Positions 36,571 to 50,696 of a stretch of DNA of 64,000 nt are shown one piece after another. Both the position numbers and the translations under genes were made by a program. Position 1 is the first letter of the stretch; every line of letters begins with the position of its first letter. Location of the stretch: positions 1-64,000 of the forward strand of contig DASWNW010000124.1 in assembly GCA_036399015.1 (NCBI GenBank), in the 5' to 3' direction. The notes under the pieces are model-generated. The model made no database searches, had not been told where the DNA came from, and worked only from the letters and a program-made list of their open reading frames with translations. The DNA comes from QHVT01 sp036399015. GTDB taxonomy: Bacteria; Acidobacteriota; Thermoanaerobaculia; Gp7-AA8.

Positions 36571-36645
36571 CTCTCTGAAGCGGCGGGCTGTCAGCCCGCC
36601 GTTTTCTTTTTCGGGGACGGGCTGAGAGCCCGTCCCTCCAGACAC
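36571..36645. repeat. Double-hairpin repeat (locus B5) after clpX
   Basis: The left arm (36571-36600) has a GGCGGGCT/AGCCCGCC core. The right arm (36616-36645) has the GACGGGCT core and CCTCCAGACAC edge. The loop between the arms is T-rich, unlike other copies. Confidence 0.88.
36582..36611 (+). terminator. Intrinsic terminator of clpX
   Basis: An 8 bp perfect stem GGCGGGCT/AGCCCGCC with a 3 bp loop is followed directly by GTTTTCTTTTT. It is formed by the left half of a double-hairpin repeat, 23 bp after the clpX stop. Confidence 0.8.
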
Positions 36646-36674
36646 CCCGGGAAGTTTTTCTCTCTCATTCGGCG

Positions 36675-36680
36675 TATAAC
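36675..36680 (+). promoter_or_regulatory. Possible -10 box of the lon promoter
   Basis: TATAAC lies 10 bp before the lon ATG in the gap after the clpX terminator. No convincing -35 hexamer is seen at 16-18 bp. If used, the transcript would be nearly leaderless. Confidence 0.3.
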
Positions 36681-36690
36681 AGTGACGAAT

Positions 36691-39096
<2,406 letters not shown>

Positions 39097-39101
39097 TCGT
39101 G

Positions 39102-39127
39102 GAGCGGCGGGCTCCCGCCCGCCGCTC
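39102..39127 (+). terminator. GC-rich hairpin after lon (minimal B-type element, locus B6)
   Basis: A perfect 10 bp stem (GAGCGGCGGG/CCCGCCGCTC) with a 6 bp loop begins 5 bp after the lon stop. There is no T-run, so it may protect the mRNA end or act in Rho-dependent termination. The core resembles a shortened double-hairpin repeat. Confidence 0.5.
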
Positions 39128-39208
39128 ACCAGTTCCCGTTCATTGACACTCCCCGCGAATATCGCCACAATCTCCCTCGTTCAGCTTCTACAACTTCTCC
39201 CCCTTGCG

Positions 39209-39226
39209 TATCCGGACATCCGGATA
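39209..39226. promoter_or_regulatory. Perfect 8+2+8 bp palindrome upstream of engB
   Basis: TATCCGGA, CA, TCCGGATA form a perfect inverted repeat with only a 2 bp centre, better suited to a dimeric DNA-binding protein than to an RNA hairpin. Further half-site-like copies of ATCCGG lie at its right edge and at about 39262. No regulator is identified. Confidence 0.5.
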
Positions 39227-39256
39227 TCCGTAGCAGTACACCAGTAGTCATTTCAA

Positions 39257-39838
39257 TTGGACATCCGGTCAGTAGAGTTTCATCGGGCGGCGTACCAGCC
39301 TGGCGATTTTCCGCGTGACGGTAGACCGCAGTTTGCGATGGTCGGCCGCTCCAACGTCGGCAAGTCGTCACTGATCAACGCGGTCCTGAATCGGAAGGGC
39401 GTGGCCCGGGTCAGCCAGACTCCCGGCAAGACGCAGGCAGTCCAGTTCTACCTGATCAATGAAAAGTTCTATCTCGTGGATCTTCCCGGTTACGGTTATG
39501 CGAAGGTCCCGAAAAGCATGTCCCGCTCGTGGGGGGAGCTCGTACGCGGCTACCTCGAAGAGGCGGACGACCTGCGTTTGATCTTTCTCCTGCTCGACGT
39601 GAGGCGCACTCCCGGCGAGCACGACCTGCAGATGCACGGGTGGGCCCGCGAGCTCTCCGGCACCGACGAACGGATCGTGCTCACCAAGAGCGACAAGCTG
39701 TCGAACAACCAGCTCGCCACGAGCCGCCGCGACATCGCGAAAGAGCTCGACATCGAGGAGTCGGCACTCATCGCCGCCTCCGCGGTGACCAAAAAAGGTA
39801 TCGACCAGATTCGGCGCGAGATGATCGCGCGACTGTAA
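39257..39838 (+). CDS. engB: Ribosome biogenesis GTPase EngB/YsxC
   Basis: A 193 aa TrmE-Era-EngA-like GTPase needed for 50S subunit assembly. G1 is GRSNVGKSS (about residues 30-38), G2 lies around TPGKTQ, G3 is DLPGYGYA and G4 is TKSDKL. The TTG start is inferred because no ATG precedes the conserved EFHRAAY segment. A long palindrome lies in its upstream region. Confidence 0.94.
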   Translation: MDIRSVEFHRAAYQPGDFPRDGRPQFAMVGRSNVGKSSLINAVLNRKGVARVSQTPGKTQAVQFYLINEKFYLVDLPGYGYAKVPKSMSRSWGELVRGYLEEADDLRLIFLLLDVRRTPGEHDLQMHGWARELSGTDERIVLTKSDKLSNNQLATSRRDIAKELDIEESALIAASAVTKKGIDQIRREMIARL

Positions 39839-39844
39839 GAAAGA

Positions 39845-39905
39845 GTTGCCGGTTCCCCGTGACCGGTTGCCGCGGAACGGCAACGGTCAACCGGGAACGG
39901 GCAAC
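39845..39905. repeat. Compact inverted heptamer repeat, GTTGCCG type (locus A10)
   Basis: Four left units (GTTGCCG, GTTCCCC, GTGACCG, GTTGCCG), a 5 bp loop, and four right units (CGGCAAC, GGTCAAC, CGGGAAC, GGGCAAC). The arms are 28 bp each, the tightest hairpin of the set. It lies between engB and rho. Confidence 0.92.
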
Positions 39906-39922
39906 CCTCCAACGAGGAAACC

Positions 39923-41452
<1,530 letters not shown>

Positions 41453-41457
41453 TCTCC

Positions 41458-41519
41458 GTTGCCGGTTGCCAGTGACCAGTTGCCCGGCGAACCACTACCG
41501 GCAACCGGCAACTGGCAAC
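41458..41519. repeat. Inverted heptamer repeat, GTTGCCA type (locus A11)
   Basis: Four left units (GTTGCCG, GTTGCCA, GTGACCA, GTTGCCC) begin 5 bp after the rho stop. Three right units (CGGCAAC, CGGCAAC, TGGCAAC) end near the stop codon of the convergent lipoprotein gene. Confidence 0.88.
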
Positions 41520-41525
41520 TCCGTC

Positions 41526-42785
41526 TCACCGGCTCAAATTCGACGGCAGCATCGGCGTGGAGAGCAGTTCCCGGAACGCCTCCACCCGATCGCCGCTCTT
41601 CTCGACGTGCGCGCGCACCAGGTCCTGTCCGTAGTTGTAGTTGATGACGTAGCTCCGGTAGCGCTCGATGAACTTCATCTGCTGCTCGGCGCGCTCCGCC
41701 GAGCGGAGACCGTTGCGCTGCAGCCACGCCTTAGCCTCGTCGCGCGTCATCTCGCCGTCGAGCCAACGCCGCGCCGTCTCGTTCGACGCGTACGAGAGCG
41801 CCTTCGTCAGGTCCTGCACCTCGTAGTAGCGCGCCGCCTCCTTCGGATCGAGCCCGGCGATCGGGAAGAGGACGTCGCGGTCGAACTTCATCCGCTCCTC
41901 CCCCGGAAACGCCAGCTCCACACCGTAGTTCCCGCTCCCCTCGGCGATGAGCGACTGCGGGCTATTCAACGGGTAGATCGTGTACTCGAGCCACCCGCGG
42001 TCGCGCACGAGGTTCTTCTCGAGCAGGACGTTGTAGGTGTGATGGCCGGGATATCCCTCGTGACAGGCCAGGTCGAGCGCGCCGGAGATCGCCATCGGCA
42101 GGTCGGTGTTGATCTGGATGAGGCTCGAGAAGTTGCCCTTGTACCAGTTGTAGCCGCTCCACGGCTGGTTCGTGACGTACTCCAGCGTGAAGCTTTCCCC
42201 CGCCGGCAGCGCGAAGTGGCGGAGCGTGCGCGCGCGGCACTCCTTCAGCGCCGCCTGGATCACGGCGTCCACTTTGTCCTTCGGGATGTAGAAGCGGCTG
42301 CGATACGCCTCGACGCGGTCGAGCAGCGGCCCGTCGCCCGGTAACGCCCGGTCGAGCTCCTGCAGCGCGCGCTCGAAGTGCGCGTCGTCGTACCGCGGCA
42401 CGTCGACGCCGTACAGCCGCCGCACCTCCTCCGCGAAGGGGAGCTTCTTCCCCTGCACCATCTCCGTCTTCGTGATCAGCGCCGTCAGCTGCTCGAGGAG
42501 GTAGTTGCGTCGCAGCGCGACGATGCGCTCGCCCGGCACCGGCACCCGCTCCACGTTCGCACGCAGTGCGGTCGCGGCGGCGTGGATGTCGGCGAGGCTC
42601 TTCTTCTCCTGCTTCACCGCCTCCCGCAGCTCGGGCGGCCCGTAATAGGCGTCCACCCAGTCGGCGTCGTGCTCGCCGAGGGCCAGGGCGAGCCGGACGT
42701 ACTCGCGCGCGTGCGAGTCGAGAGACGCCGGCGGCACGTGAGCGCAGGCGGCGAAGAGGAGCGCGATCGCGACGAAGCGTTTCAT
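41526..42785 (-). CDS. DUF885-like putative metallopeptidase lipoprotein
   Basis: A 419 aa exported protein. MKRFVAIALLFAACAH has a signal segment with a plausible lipobox Cys, so it is likely membrane-anchored. The centre has ACHEGYPGHHTYN (about residue 242), an H-E-x-x-P-G-H-H zinc-binding pattern found in DUF885-type proteins, which are thought to be peptidases. A downstream Glu in AEGSGNYGVE may be a third ligand. The MKR start is preferred over an ATG four codons upstream. Confidence 0.75.
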   Translation of the reverse strand: MKRFVAIALLFAACAHVPPASLDSHAREYVRLALALGEHDADWVDAYYGPPELREAVKQEKKSLADIHAAATALRANVERVPVPGERIVALRRNYLLEQLTALITKTEMVQGKKLPFAEEVRRLYGVDVPRYDDAHFERALQELDRALPGDGPLLDRVEAYRSRFYIPKDKVDAVIQAALKECRARTLRHFALPAGESFTLEYVTNQPWSGYNWYKGNFSSLIQINTDLPMAISGALDLACHEGYPGHHTYNVLLEKNLVRDRGWLEYTIYPLNSPQSLIAEGSGNYGVELAFPGEERMKFDRDVLFPIAGLDPKEAARYYEVQDLTKALSYASNETARRWLDGEMTRDEAKAWLQRNGLRSAERAEQQMKFIERYRSYVINYNYGQDLVRAHVEKSGDRVEAFRELLSTPMLPSNLSR

Positions 42786-42805
42786 GACGCCAGTCATACC
42801 ACGGC

Positions 42806-42893
42806 GTTGCGTGTTGCGCGTTCCGTGTTCCGTGTTCCGTGTTCCGTGTTCCGTGTTCCGCGTTCCGTGTTCCGTGTTCCGTGTTCGAACGGC
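42806..42893. repeat. One-armed heptamer repeat array, GTTCCGT type (locus A12)
   Basis: About twelve direct units of GTTGCGT, GTTGCGC and mainly GTTCCGT in exact 7 bp phase, with no inverted arm nearby. It lies between divergent genes, so it may overlap promoter space. Confidence 0.92.
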
Positions 42894-42933
42894 GTCAGTC
42901 CTGATACCCTCATCCCACCGGACGGGTCACGCG

Positions 42934-43245
42934 ATGCACGCACTCGACGTCATCTTCTGGAGCTTCTTCGCCGCCATCGTCGCGTTCGTCGCCTGGAGCT
43001 TTCTCAAGCTGTTCGCCGGGGCGCTCTCGGACTCGCGGGGCCCGCGAAATGCGGGGCGGGGGAGCGGCTCCGGCGGGATCTCGGGTGGCGACTCGGCGAC
43101 TCTCGTGACCGCCGCCGATCACGGCAACTCCGTCACCCTCGGCGAAGCAGCGGGCAGCGACGCGAGCGGCGGCGACTCCGGCGGCGGCGACTTCAGCGGC
43201 GGCGGAGGCGAGTCGGGTGGCGGCGGCAGCTCCGGAGGATGGTGA
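42934..43245 (+). CDS. Small single-pass membrane protein with Gly/Ser-rich tail
   Basis: A 103 aa protein with one N-terminal hydrophobic helix (VIFWSFFAAIVAFVAWSFLKLFAG). A long low-complexity tail, almost only Gly, Ser, Asp and Glu, ends in GGSSGGW. No family is recognised. Gly/Ser-rich tails of this kind occur on several bacterial membrane proteins of unknown role. The ATG is chosen because longer in-frame starts would translate the repeat array. Confidence 0.6.
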   Translation: MHALDVIFWSFFAAIVAFVAWSFLKLFAGALSDSRGPRNAGRGSGSGGISGGDSATLVTAADHGNSVTLGEAAGSDASGGDSGGGDFSGGGGESGGGGSSGGW

Positions 43246-43257
43246 GCGCGCCGCCCC

Positions 43258-43905
43258 TCAGCTCCGGTACCGCACGTGCATCACCACAGCGTCGAGCCGC
43301 TCGTTCTCGACCGCGCTGAGGCTGTACGGATCGAGACCGAGCTCCGCGAGCGACGCGCGGATGTCGCAGGCGGCGCCGGTGGGACCTTCGAGCTCGATCG
43401 AACGCTCCTCCTGCCCGGCGAAGACCGCCGCGATCTCCGCGAGCATCGCCGGCGTGGCGTCGTCGAGGAAGCGCGCGTCGATCTGGTCGGGGAAGGGGCG
43501 CGTCACCTCCAGCCCCTCGATGCGCTGCAGTTCCGCGAACTGCAGGTCGAGCTCGTAGCCGCGCTTTGCTCCTTCGACCGCCCCCTTCGTCGTGGCGATG
43601 AGCACCCCGGTCGCTTCCGTCGCGTCGCGCACCCGGCGGTAGCGATCGACGACGTCGTCGACCGACTCCGTCTGCGGGCCGCCGGCAACGGCGGCGATGA
43701 CGCCGAGAACGCGTCCGACGCGGCGTGAGGTCTGGGAGGCGGCGTCGCCCTCGATCGTGCCCTGGAGAATCGCTTCGTCGACCGCGCCGGCGACGGTCGG
43801 CTCGGTGGCCGGATCGGCCGGTGGTGGCGGCGCTGCCGTTCGTGCCGTGGAGCAGGCGGTGACGAGCAGGAGGAGGAGTGCGAGGAGCGATCGTGAGCGA
43901 GCCAT
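43258..43905 (-). CDS. Putative lipoprotein of unknown function
   Basis: A 215 aa protein with a signal peptide and lipobox-like LLLVTACS (Cys at about residue 18). A Pro/Ala linker and a helical charged domain follow, with no recognised family. GGAGG lies 7 bp before the ATG, supporting the start. It is convergent with the small Gly-rich membrane protein gene and divergent from the membrane gene at 44124. Confidence 0.7.
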   Translation of the reverse strand: MARSRSLLALLLLLVTACSTARTAAPPPPADPATEPTVAGAVDEAILQGTIEGDAASQTSRRVGRVLGVIAAVAGGPQTESVDDVVDRYRRVRDATEATGVLIATTKGAVEGAKRGYELDLQFAELQRIEGLEVTRPFPDQIDARFLDDATPAMLAEIAAVFAGQEERSIELEGPTGAACDIRASLAELGLDPYSLSAVENERLDAVVMHVRYRS

Positions 43906-44123
43906 GAGGTCGCCTCCCTCGCAACGCGGCTGCCACGACGCGCACGAAATTCCCGGCGCATGCGCCTCACGCTCAACCTGCTGACCGGCGGCGAGTTGTG
44001 CACGCGCCACCGGCAGCGTCCCATACATCGTCGCGGCCGTCCCGCGCGGGAGCGTGCCTCGTTTGGAGGGCGGAGTGTGCCGGTGCGAGGACAGCGGTCG
44101 CGGTATCCTCGCGTCTCCCGCAC

Positions 44124-44528
44124 ATGACCGGACACGAATTCGCGCTCGCCCTCTTCGCCGGCGTCGCCCTGGCCCTGCCGTACGTCTTCTACGCCGCGCG
44201 GGCGCGCCAGGCGCGTCGCATCTTCGGCGCCGGCCTGGTGATCGCCGCCTGCATCTACGTCCTCTTCGCTGCCGCCGCCGGCAGTGGCCTGCTGATGGAG
44301 CTTGGCGGGGTGGGCTTGTTCGGCGTCCTCGCGTACCTCGGCGTCCGCCATTCGGTCTACGTGCTCGCGTTCGGGTGGGCGGCACACGTCGCCTGGGACC
44401 TGCTCCTCCATCCGTCGGACTGGTGGTATCCCGTCGCCTGCATCGGCTTCGACCTCGTCGTCGCCGGTGCCATCCTCGGCATGGCGTGGCGACGCGGCCT
44501 CCCGTTGTCCGGCATCATGGGCAGGTGA
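44124..44528 (+). CDS. Small multi-pass membrane protein (DUF6010-like)
   Basis: A 134 aa protein with four hydrophobic segments and the polar pair AAHVAWDLLLHPSDWW in the third loop or helix. It resembles DUF6010-type membrane proteins by memory only; no function is known. It overlaps the next gene by 4 bp, suggesting a small operon with it and the RDD protein. Confidence 0.6.
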   Translation: MTGHEFALALFAGVALALPYVFYAARARQARRIFGAGLVIAACIYVLFAAAAGSGLLMELGGVGLFGVLAYLGVRHSVYVLAFGWAAHVAWDLLLHPSDWWYPVACIGFDLVVAGAILGMAWRRGLPLSGIMGR

Positions 44529-45016
44529 CGACACCGGTCCGCAAACTGGAAGACGCTCCGCTCTTCGACATCGCCATTCTCATGCACCAGTTCGCGCCAC
44601 ACGGCCGGGATTACATCGTCGTTGCGGAGACCAACTGGACCGGCGTGCGCGCGGGGCGCTATCAGTACCGCTTCACCCACGTCGTGGTGCAGGAGCTCGA
44701 GACGCGCGTCCGCGACGACGTCTGGCAGACCTCGTGGGACGACGTCTTCACCGACTACGATGCCTGGCAGCGCGCGAGCGAGCCGGACGGATACGTCTGG
44801 GGCACCTGCTGGTCGCTCGCCTATCCGGGACAGACGGTGTCGGACACCACCGAGCGTGCGAAAGAGTGGAGCCGGCGTGTCGGGCATCCGATGGTGGAAC
44901 TCGAGCTCGAGACCGACCGGTTCCGGCTCATCCTCGTCTTTCACGACGTGCACATCACGAAGCTGAGCGACGAGCACGAGCTCATCGCCCGCGCCACGAT
45001 CCCACTGAGCGAATGA
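44525..45016 (+). CDS. Conserved-looking hypothetical protein
   Basis: A 163 aa soluble protein starting with GTG inside the previous stop region. It has a beta-rich pattern (YIVVAETNW, YQYRFTHVVVQEL, VELELETDRFRLILVFHDVHI) with an acidic, Trp-rich centre. No family recognised. The tight overlaps on both sides (4 bp each) support that it is a real gene of the operon 44124-45627. Confidence 0.6.
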   Translation: MTTPVRKLEDAPLFDIAILMHQFAPHGRDYIVVAETNWTGVRAGRYQYRFTHVVVQELETRVRDDVWQTSWDDVFTDYDAWQRASEPDGYVWGTCWSLAYPGQTVSDTTERAKEWSRRVGHPMVELELETDRFRLILVFHDVHITKLSDEHELIARATIPLSE

Positions 45017-45627
45017 CCGACACCGACCTTCAGCCGTGGACCGAACGCCTCGAGCCGGCGGGCTTCTGGATCCGGGCGGCGGCACGGCTCATCGACTGGT
45101 TCGTGCTCATGCTCGTCGAAATCGTCGTCCTGTTGCTCCTCGCCCTCTTCGCCGGCATGCTCGAAGGGATCACCGGCCGTTCCGGCACCGAGACGTATGC
45201 GGCCATGACGCAGTCGACGTTCATCGGCTGGATCGGCGGCGTCGTCGAGATCCTCTGCTATCACACCTTCTTCGAAGGGGTGGCGGGGAGTACGGTCGGG
45301 AAGCGGATCCTCGGCCTGCACGTCATCGGGTTCGACGGCACGCCGGTCCGGTTCGGCCAGGCTTTCAGGCGCTCCGCCGGCTTCCTCGTCGACGCGCTGT
45401 TCTTCGGCGCGATCGGCGCCGGGGAGATGCGCGAGTCCCCCGAGAAACAGCGGATCGGCGACCGGTGGGGCGCGACGCGCGTCGTCCGCCGCCGCTCGCT
45501 GCCGCCGGAGCTCCACCCGCCGGCCGTCGAGTTTTTCGCCGCGCTCGCCGCCGCCGTGCAGGTCGCCTTCCTCGTCGCGGTCGCCACGCGGGTGCTGGGG
45601 TATCTCTGGCACGTCCGTGGCGCATGA
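45013..45627 (+). CDS. RDD family membrane protein
   Basis: A 204 aa protein with the RDD signature. RAAARLIDWF in the first helix carries the Arg and Asp, and the later GDRWGATRV carries the second Asp. About four transmembrane segments are present. RDD proteins are small membrane proteins of mostly unknown function; some have been linked to ion transport. It is the last gene of a three-gene overlapping run. Confidence 0.82.
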   Translation: MTDTDLQPWTERLEPAGFWIRAAARLIDWFVLMLVEIVVLLLLALFAGMLEGITGRSGTETYAAMTQSTFIGWIGGVVEILCYHTFFEGVAGSTVGKRILGLHVIGFDGTPVRFGQAFRRSAGFLVDALFFGAIGAGEMRESPEKQRIGDRWGATRVVRRRSLPPELHPPAVEFFAALAAAVQVAFLVAVATRVLGYLWHVRGA

Positions 45628-45673
45628 ATTGCCCGTCCGCCACCGACGACATGACCAAGGAGACCAACCACTG

Positions 45674-47872
<2,199 letters not shown>

Positions 47873-47875
47873 AGT

Positions 47876-48116
47876 GTTGTCGGTGGTCAGGAACCGTGCG
47901 CGCCGCGGCGCGCGCACGGGGTTGTCTGCGGTTTCTCGCCTGGACGACCAGGGATCCGAGAATGGTGGCTCACTCTCGCGAAACGGCCGCTCTCGCGATC
48001 CGGTTGCCGTCAGCCCGAACTCCCCAGGCAACCCCGCGGCGCTTGCGGCGCGCGGTTCCCGACAACCGACAACAACCGGCGGCGCTTGCGGCGCGCGGTT
48101 CCCGACAACCGACAAC
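47876..48116. repeat. Complex repeat region with heptamer units and a 37 bp duplication (locus A13)
   Basis: This holds most of the 306 bp gap between the S46 peptidase and PBP genes. It starts with GTTGTCG and GTGGTCA units and then a near-palindromic CG-rich stretch (CGTGCGCGCCGC, GCGGCGCGCGCACG type). A 37 bp sequence occurs twice (48037-48073 and 48080-48116, identical), each copy ending in inverted units CGACAAC. It looks like a heptamer hairpin interrupted by later insertions and a tandem duplication. Confidence 0.85.
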
Positions 48117-48178
48117 TCGCGTAATCTCGTCACAGGCGACATATTTGCGATAACCCGGTCGTTTGACTCATCAGTTGC

Positions 48179-50620
48179 ATGGCTAAGCGCTCGCGCTTCA
48201 AGGACTTTCTCTGGCGGCACTCCGCCGGCCTCGCCGTTCTGGTGATGGTCGCGTTCGTCGTCTTTCTCGGCTTCACCGGCTACACCTACGCCGTCATCAC
48301 CAAGAAATTCGCCTCCGCCACCCGCTGGGACCTCCCCAGCCGCGTCTACTCCGACGCCACCCCCATCGTCCCCGGCATGCGCTACACCCGCTCGCTCCTC
48401 GAGCCGAAGCTGAACCACGTCGGCTACCGCGAGGTGAAGAAGCGCGTCGAAAACCCCGGCGAGTACCGCTACCTCGGCGACGACGTCGAGATCTTCCTCA
48501 ACAACTTCGAATACCCCGACATGGAGTTCCACGCCATGCCGGTGCTCGTCGAGACCGACGCGGGCCACGTGCGCACCATCCGCCGCGTCACCGACGGCAT
48601 CACCCTCCGCGGCGTGCGCCTCGAGCCGGAGCTCATCACCTCCATCTACGACAACGAGATGGAAGACCGGGCGCCGGTGAAGCTCGACAGCGTCCCCAAG
48701 GTCGTCCTCGACGCCGTCCTGGCCACCGAGGACCGAAACTTCTACAGCCATGAAGGCATCTCGCCGCGTGGCATCATCCGCGCGATCTGGACCGACATCC
48801 GCCACAAGTCGCTCAGCGCCGGCGGCTCCACCATCACCCAGCAGCTCGTCAAGAACCTCTACCTGACGCACGCCCGCACCTTCCGCCGCAAGGCGCAGGA
48901 GGCGCTGATGGCGCTCCTCCTGGAGATGAAGTTCTCCAAGGACGAGATCCTCGAGGCCTACCTCAACGAGATCTACCTCGGCCAGAACGGCTCGGTGCAG
49001 ATCGTCGGCGTCGAGCAGGCCTCGCAGGTCTACTTCGGGAAGAAGGTCACCTACCTGACGCTCAACGAGGCGGCCACGCTGGCCGGCATCATCCGCTCGC
49101 CGAACGTCCTCTCGCCGCTCAAGTACCCCGAGCGCGCGAAGCCGCGCCGCGACACCGTGCTGAAGCTGATGCGCGACCAGGGGCGCATCTCCGAGCGCGA
49201 ATACCAGGAGACGGTCGCCGCGCCGCTGTCGCTGACCCGCTTCCCCCGCACGTCGCGCAGCGCCCCCTTCTTCGTCGACCTCGTGCTCAAGCAGCTCCGG
49301 GAGACCTATCCGGAGACGCAGCTCAAGACCGAGGGGCTGCGCATCTTCACGACGCTCGACACGATCATGCAGCGCTCCGCCGAGTCGGCGCTCGACGACG
49401 GCATCGGCGCCCTGCAGAAGAAGTACAAGCACATCCGCAACTCCCAGACGCCGCTCGAAGGCGTCGTGGTGACGGTGCAGCCGGGCACCGGCTACGTGAA
49501 GGCGCTCGTCGGCGGGCGCAACTACTCGAAGACGCAGTTCAACCGCGCCATCCAGGCCCGCCGCCAGCCCGGCTCCCTCTTCAAGCCCTTCGTCTACCTT
49601 TCGGCGATGGATCCGGCGCGCGGCGACGAGGCGCTCACCGCCTCCACCGTGCTCGACGACTCACCGATCTCCGTGCAGGCGGGAGCGGCCGTGTGGCGTC
49701 CGCAGAACTACGACAACCGCTTCCACGGCCGGGTGACGGTGCGGGAGGCGCTCGCGCACTCGTACAACATCCCCGCGGTGCGTGCGGCGATCGACGCCGG
49801 CGTCCCGAACGTCATCAAGACTGCGAACAACATCGGCGTCGAGTCGCGGCTGCAGCCCTATCCCTCGATCTCCCTCGGCTCGTTCGAGGTCACGCCGCTC
49901 GAGATCGCCTTCGCCTACTCCGTCTTCGCCAACCTCGGCGTGAAGGCCGAGCCGGTCTCGATCCGTGCCGTGGTCACGCGCGACGGCAAGCTGCTCGAGA
50001 CGCGCAACGCCAAGATGACGCGGGTGGCGCCGGCGAGCGTCTGCTACGTGATGAACGACGTCCTCAAGGACGTCTTCGACTACGGCACCGCCGGCCGCGC
50101 CCGCGCCCTCGGCTTCAAGCACGAATACGCCGGCAAGACCGGCACGACGAACAACTACCGCGACGCCTGGCTGATCGGCTACTCGCCGCGCATCCTGTCG
50201 CTCGTCTGGATCGGGTTCGACGACGGACACAGCGTCCGCCTCGCCGGCGGCGACGCCTGCGTGCCGATCTGGACCAAGCACATGAACCGGATCGACGGCC
50301 TGGTCTCCGACGTCGACTGGCGCCGTCCCGAGGACGTCACCGAGCGGGAGATCGACCCGCTCTCGGGCCTGCTGGCGACGCCCTACTGCCCCTCCACCCG
50401 CTCCGAGTCGTACGTGGCGGGGACCGAGCCGGAGTCGGTCTGCTCCATCCACGCCGGCAGCGGCGACCCGAGCCCGGCCTGGGAGACGCCGGTTTTCGAC
50501 GAGCAGCCACAGCCGGAGCGGCCGGAGGCGCCGCGGCGCGCCGAGGACGAGCGCCGCCGGCGCGAGAAGGAAAAGGGCATCCGCGGCCTGCTGCGGCGGA
50601 TCTTCGGCGACGGCAACTGA
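48179..50620 (+). CDS. mrcB: Class A penicillin-binding protein (transglycosylase/transpeptidase)
   Basis: An 813 aa cell-wall synthase. One N-terminal membrane anchor is followed by a UB2H-like region (YTRSLLEPKLNHVGYREVK), then the glycosyltransferase 51 domain (ATEDRNFYSHEG near residue 182, QQLVKNLYL). The transpeptidase domain has the nucleophile in GSLFK (about 464) and KTGTT (about 652). The C-terminus is Arg/Glu/Pro-rich. The UB2H-like region points to the PBP1b type. Confidence 0.94.
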   Translation: MAKRSRFKDFLWRHSAGLAVLVMVAFVVFLGFTGYTYAVITKKFASATRWDLPSRVYSDATPIVPGMRYTRSLLEPKLNHVGYREVKKRVENPGEYRYLGDDVEIFLNNFEYPDMEFHAMPVLVETDAGHVRTIRRVTDGITLRGVRLEPELITSIYDNEMEDRAPVKLDSVPKVVLDAVLATEDRNFYSHEGISPRGIIRAIWTDIRHKSLSAGGSTITQQLVKNLYLTHARTFRRKAQEALMALLLEMKFSKDEILEAYLNEIYLGQNGSVQIVGVEQASQVYFGKKVTYLTLNEAATLAGIIRSPNVLSPLKYPERAKPRRDTVLKLMRDQGRISEREYQETVAAPLSLTRFPRTSRSAPFFVDLVLKQLRETYPETQLKTEGLRIFTTLDTIMQRSAESALDDGIGALQKKYKHIRNSQTPLEGVVVTVQPGTGYVKALVGGRNYSKTQFNRAIQARRQPGSLFKPFVYLSAMDPARGDEALTASTVLDDSPISVQAGAAVWRPQNYDNRFHGRVTVREALAHSYNIPAVRAAIDAGVPNVIKTANNIGVESRLQPYPSISLGSFEVTPLEIAFAYSVFANLGVKAEPVSIRAVVTRDGKLLETRNAKMTRVAPASVCYVMNDVLKDVFDYGTAGRARALGFKHEYAGKTGTTNNYRDAWLIGYSPRILSLVWIGFDDGHSVRLAGGDACVPIWTKHMNRIDGLVSDVDWRRPEDVTEREIDPLSGLLATPYCPSTRSESYVAGTEPESVCSIHAGSGDPSPAWETPVFDEQPQPERPEAPRRAEDERRRREKEKGIRGLLRRIFGDGN

Positions 50621-50696
50621 CGGCCGCGTCCGGCATCGCGCCGATTTCGACCGTAGCGATTAAACTAGCCCGCTTGGACGTTGAGCACCCACGAAC

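Noticed and set aside
42806..42893. Tandem GTTCCGT array considered as a CRISPR array
   Set aside because: Units are 7 bp with no unique spacers and no cas genes in the window.
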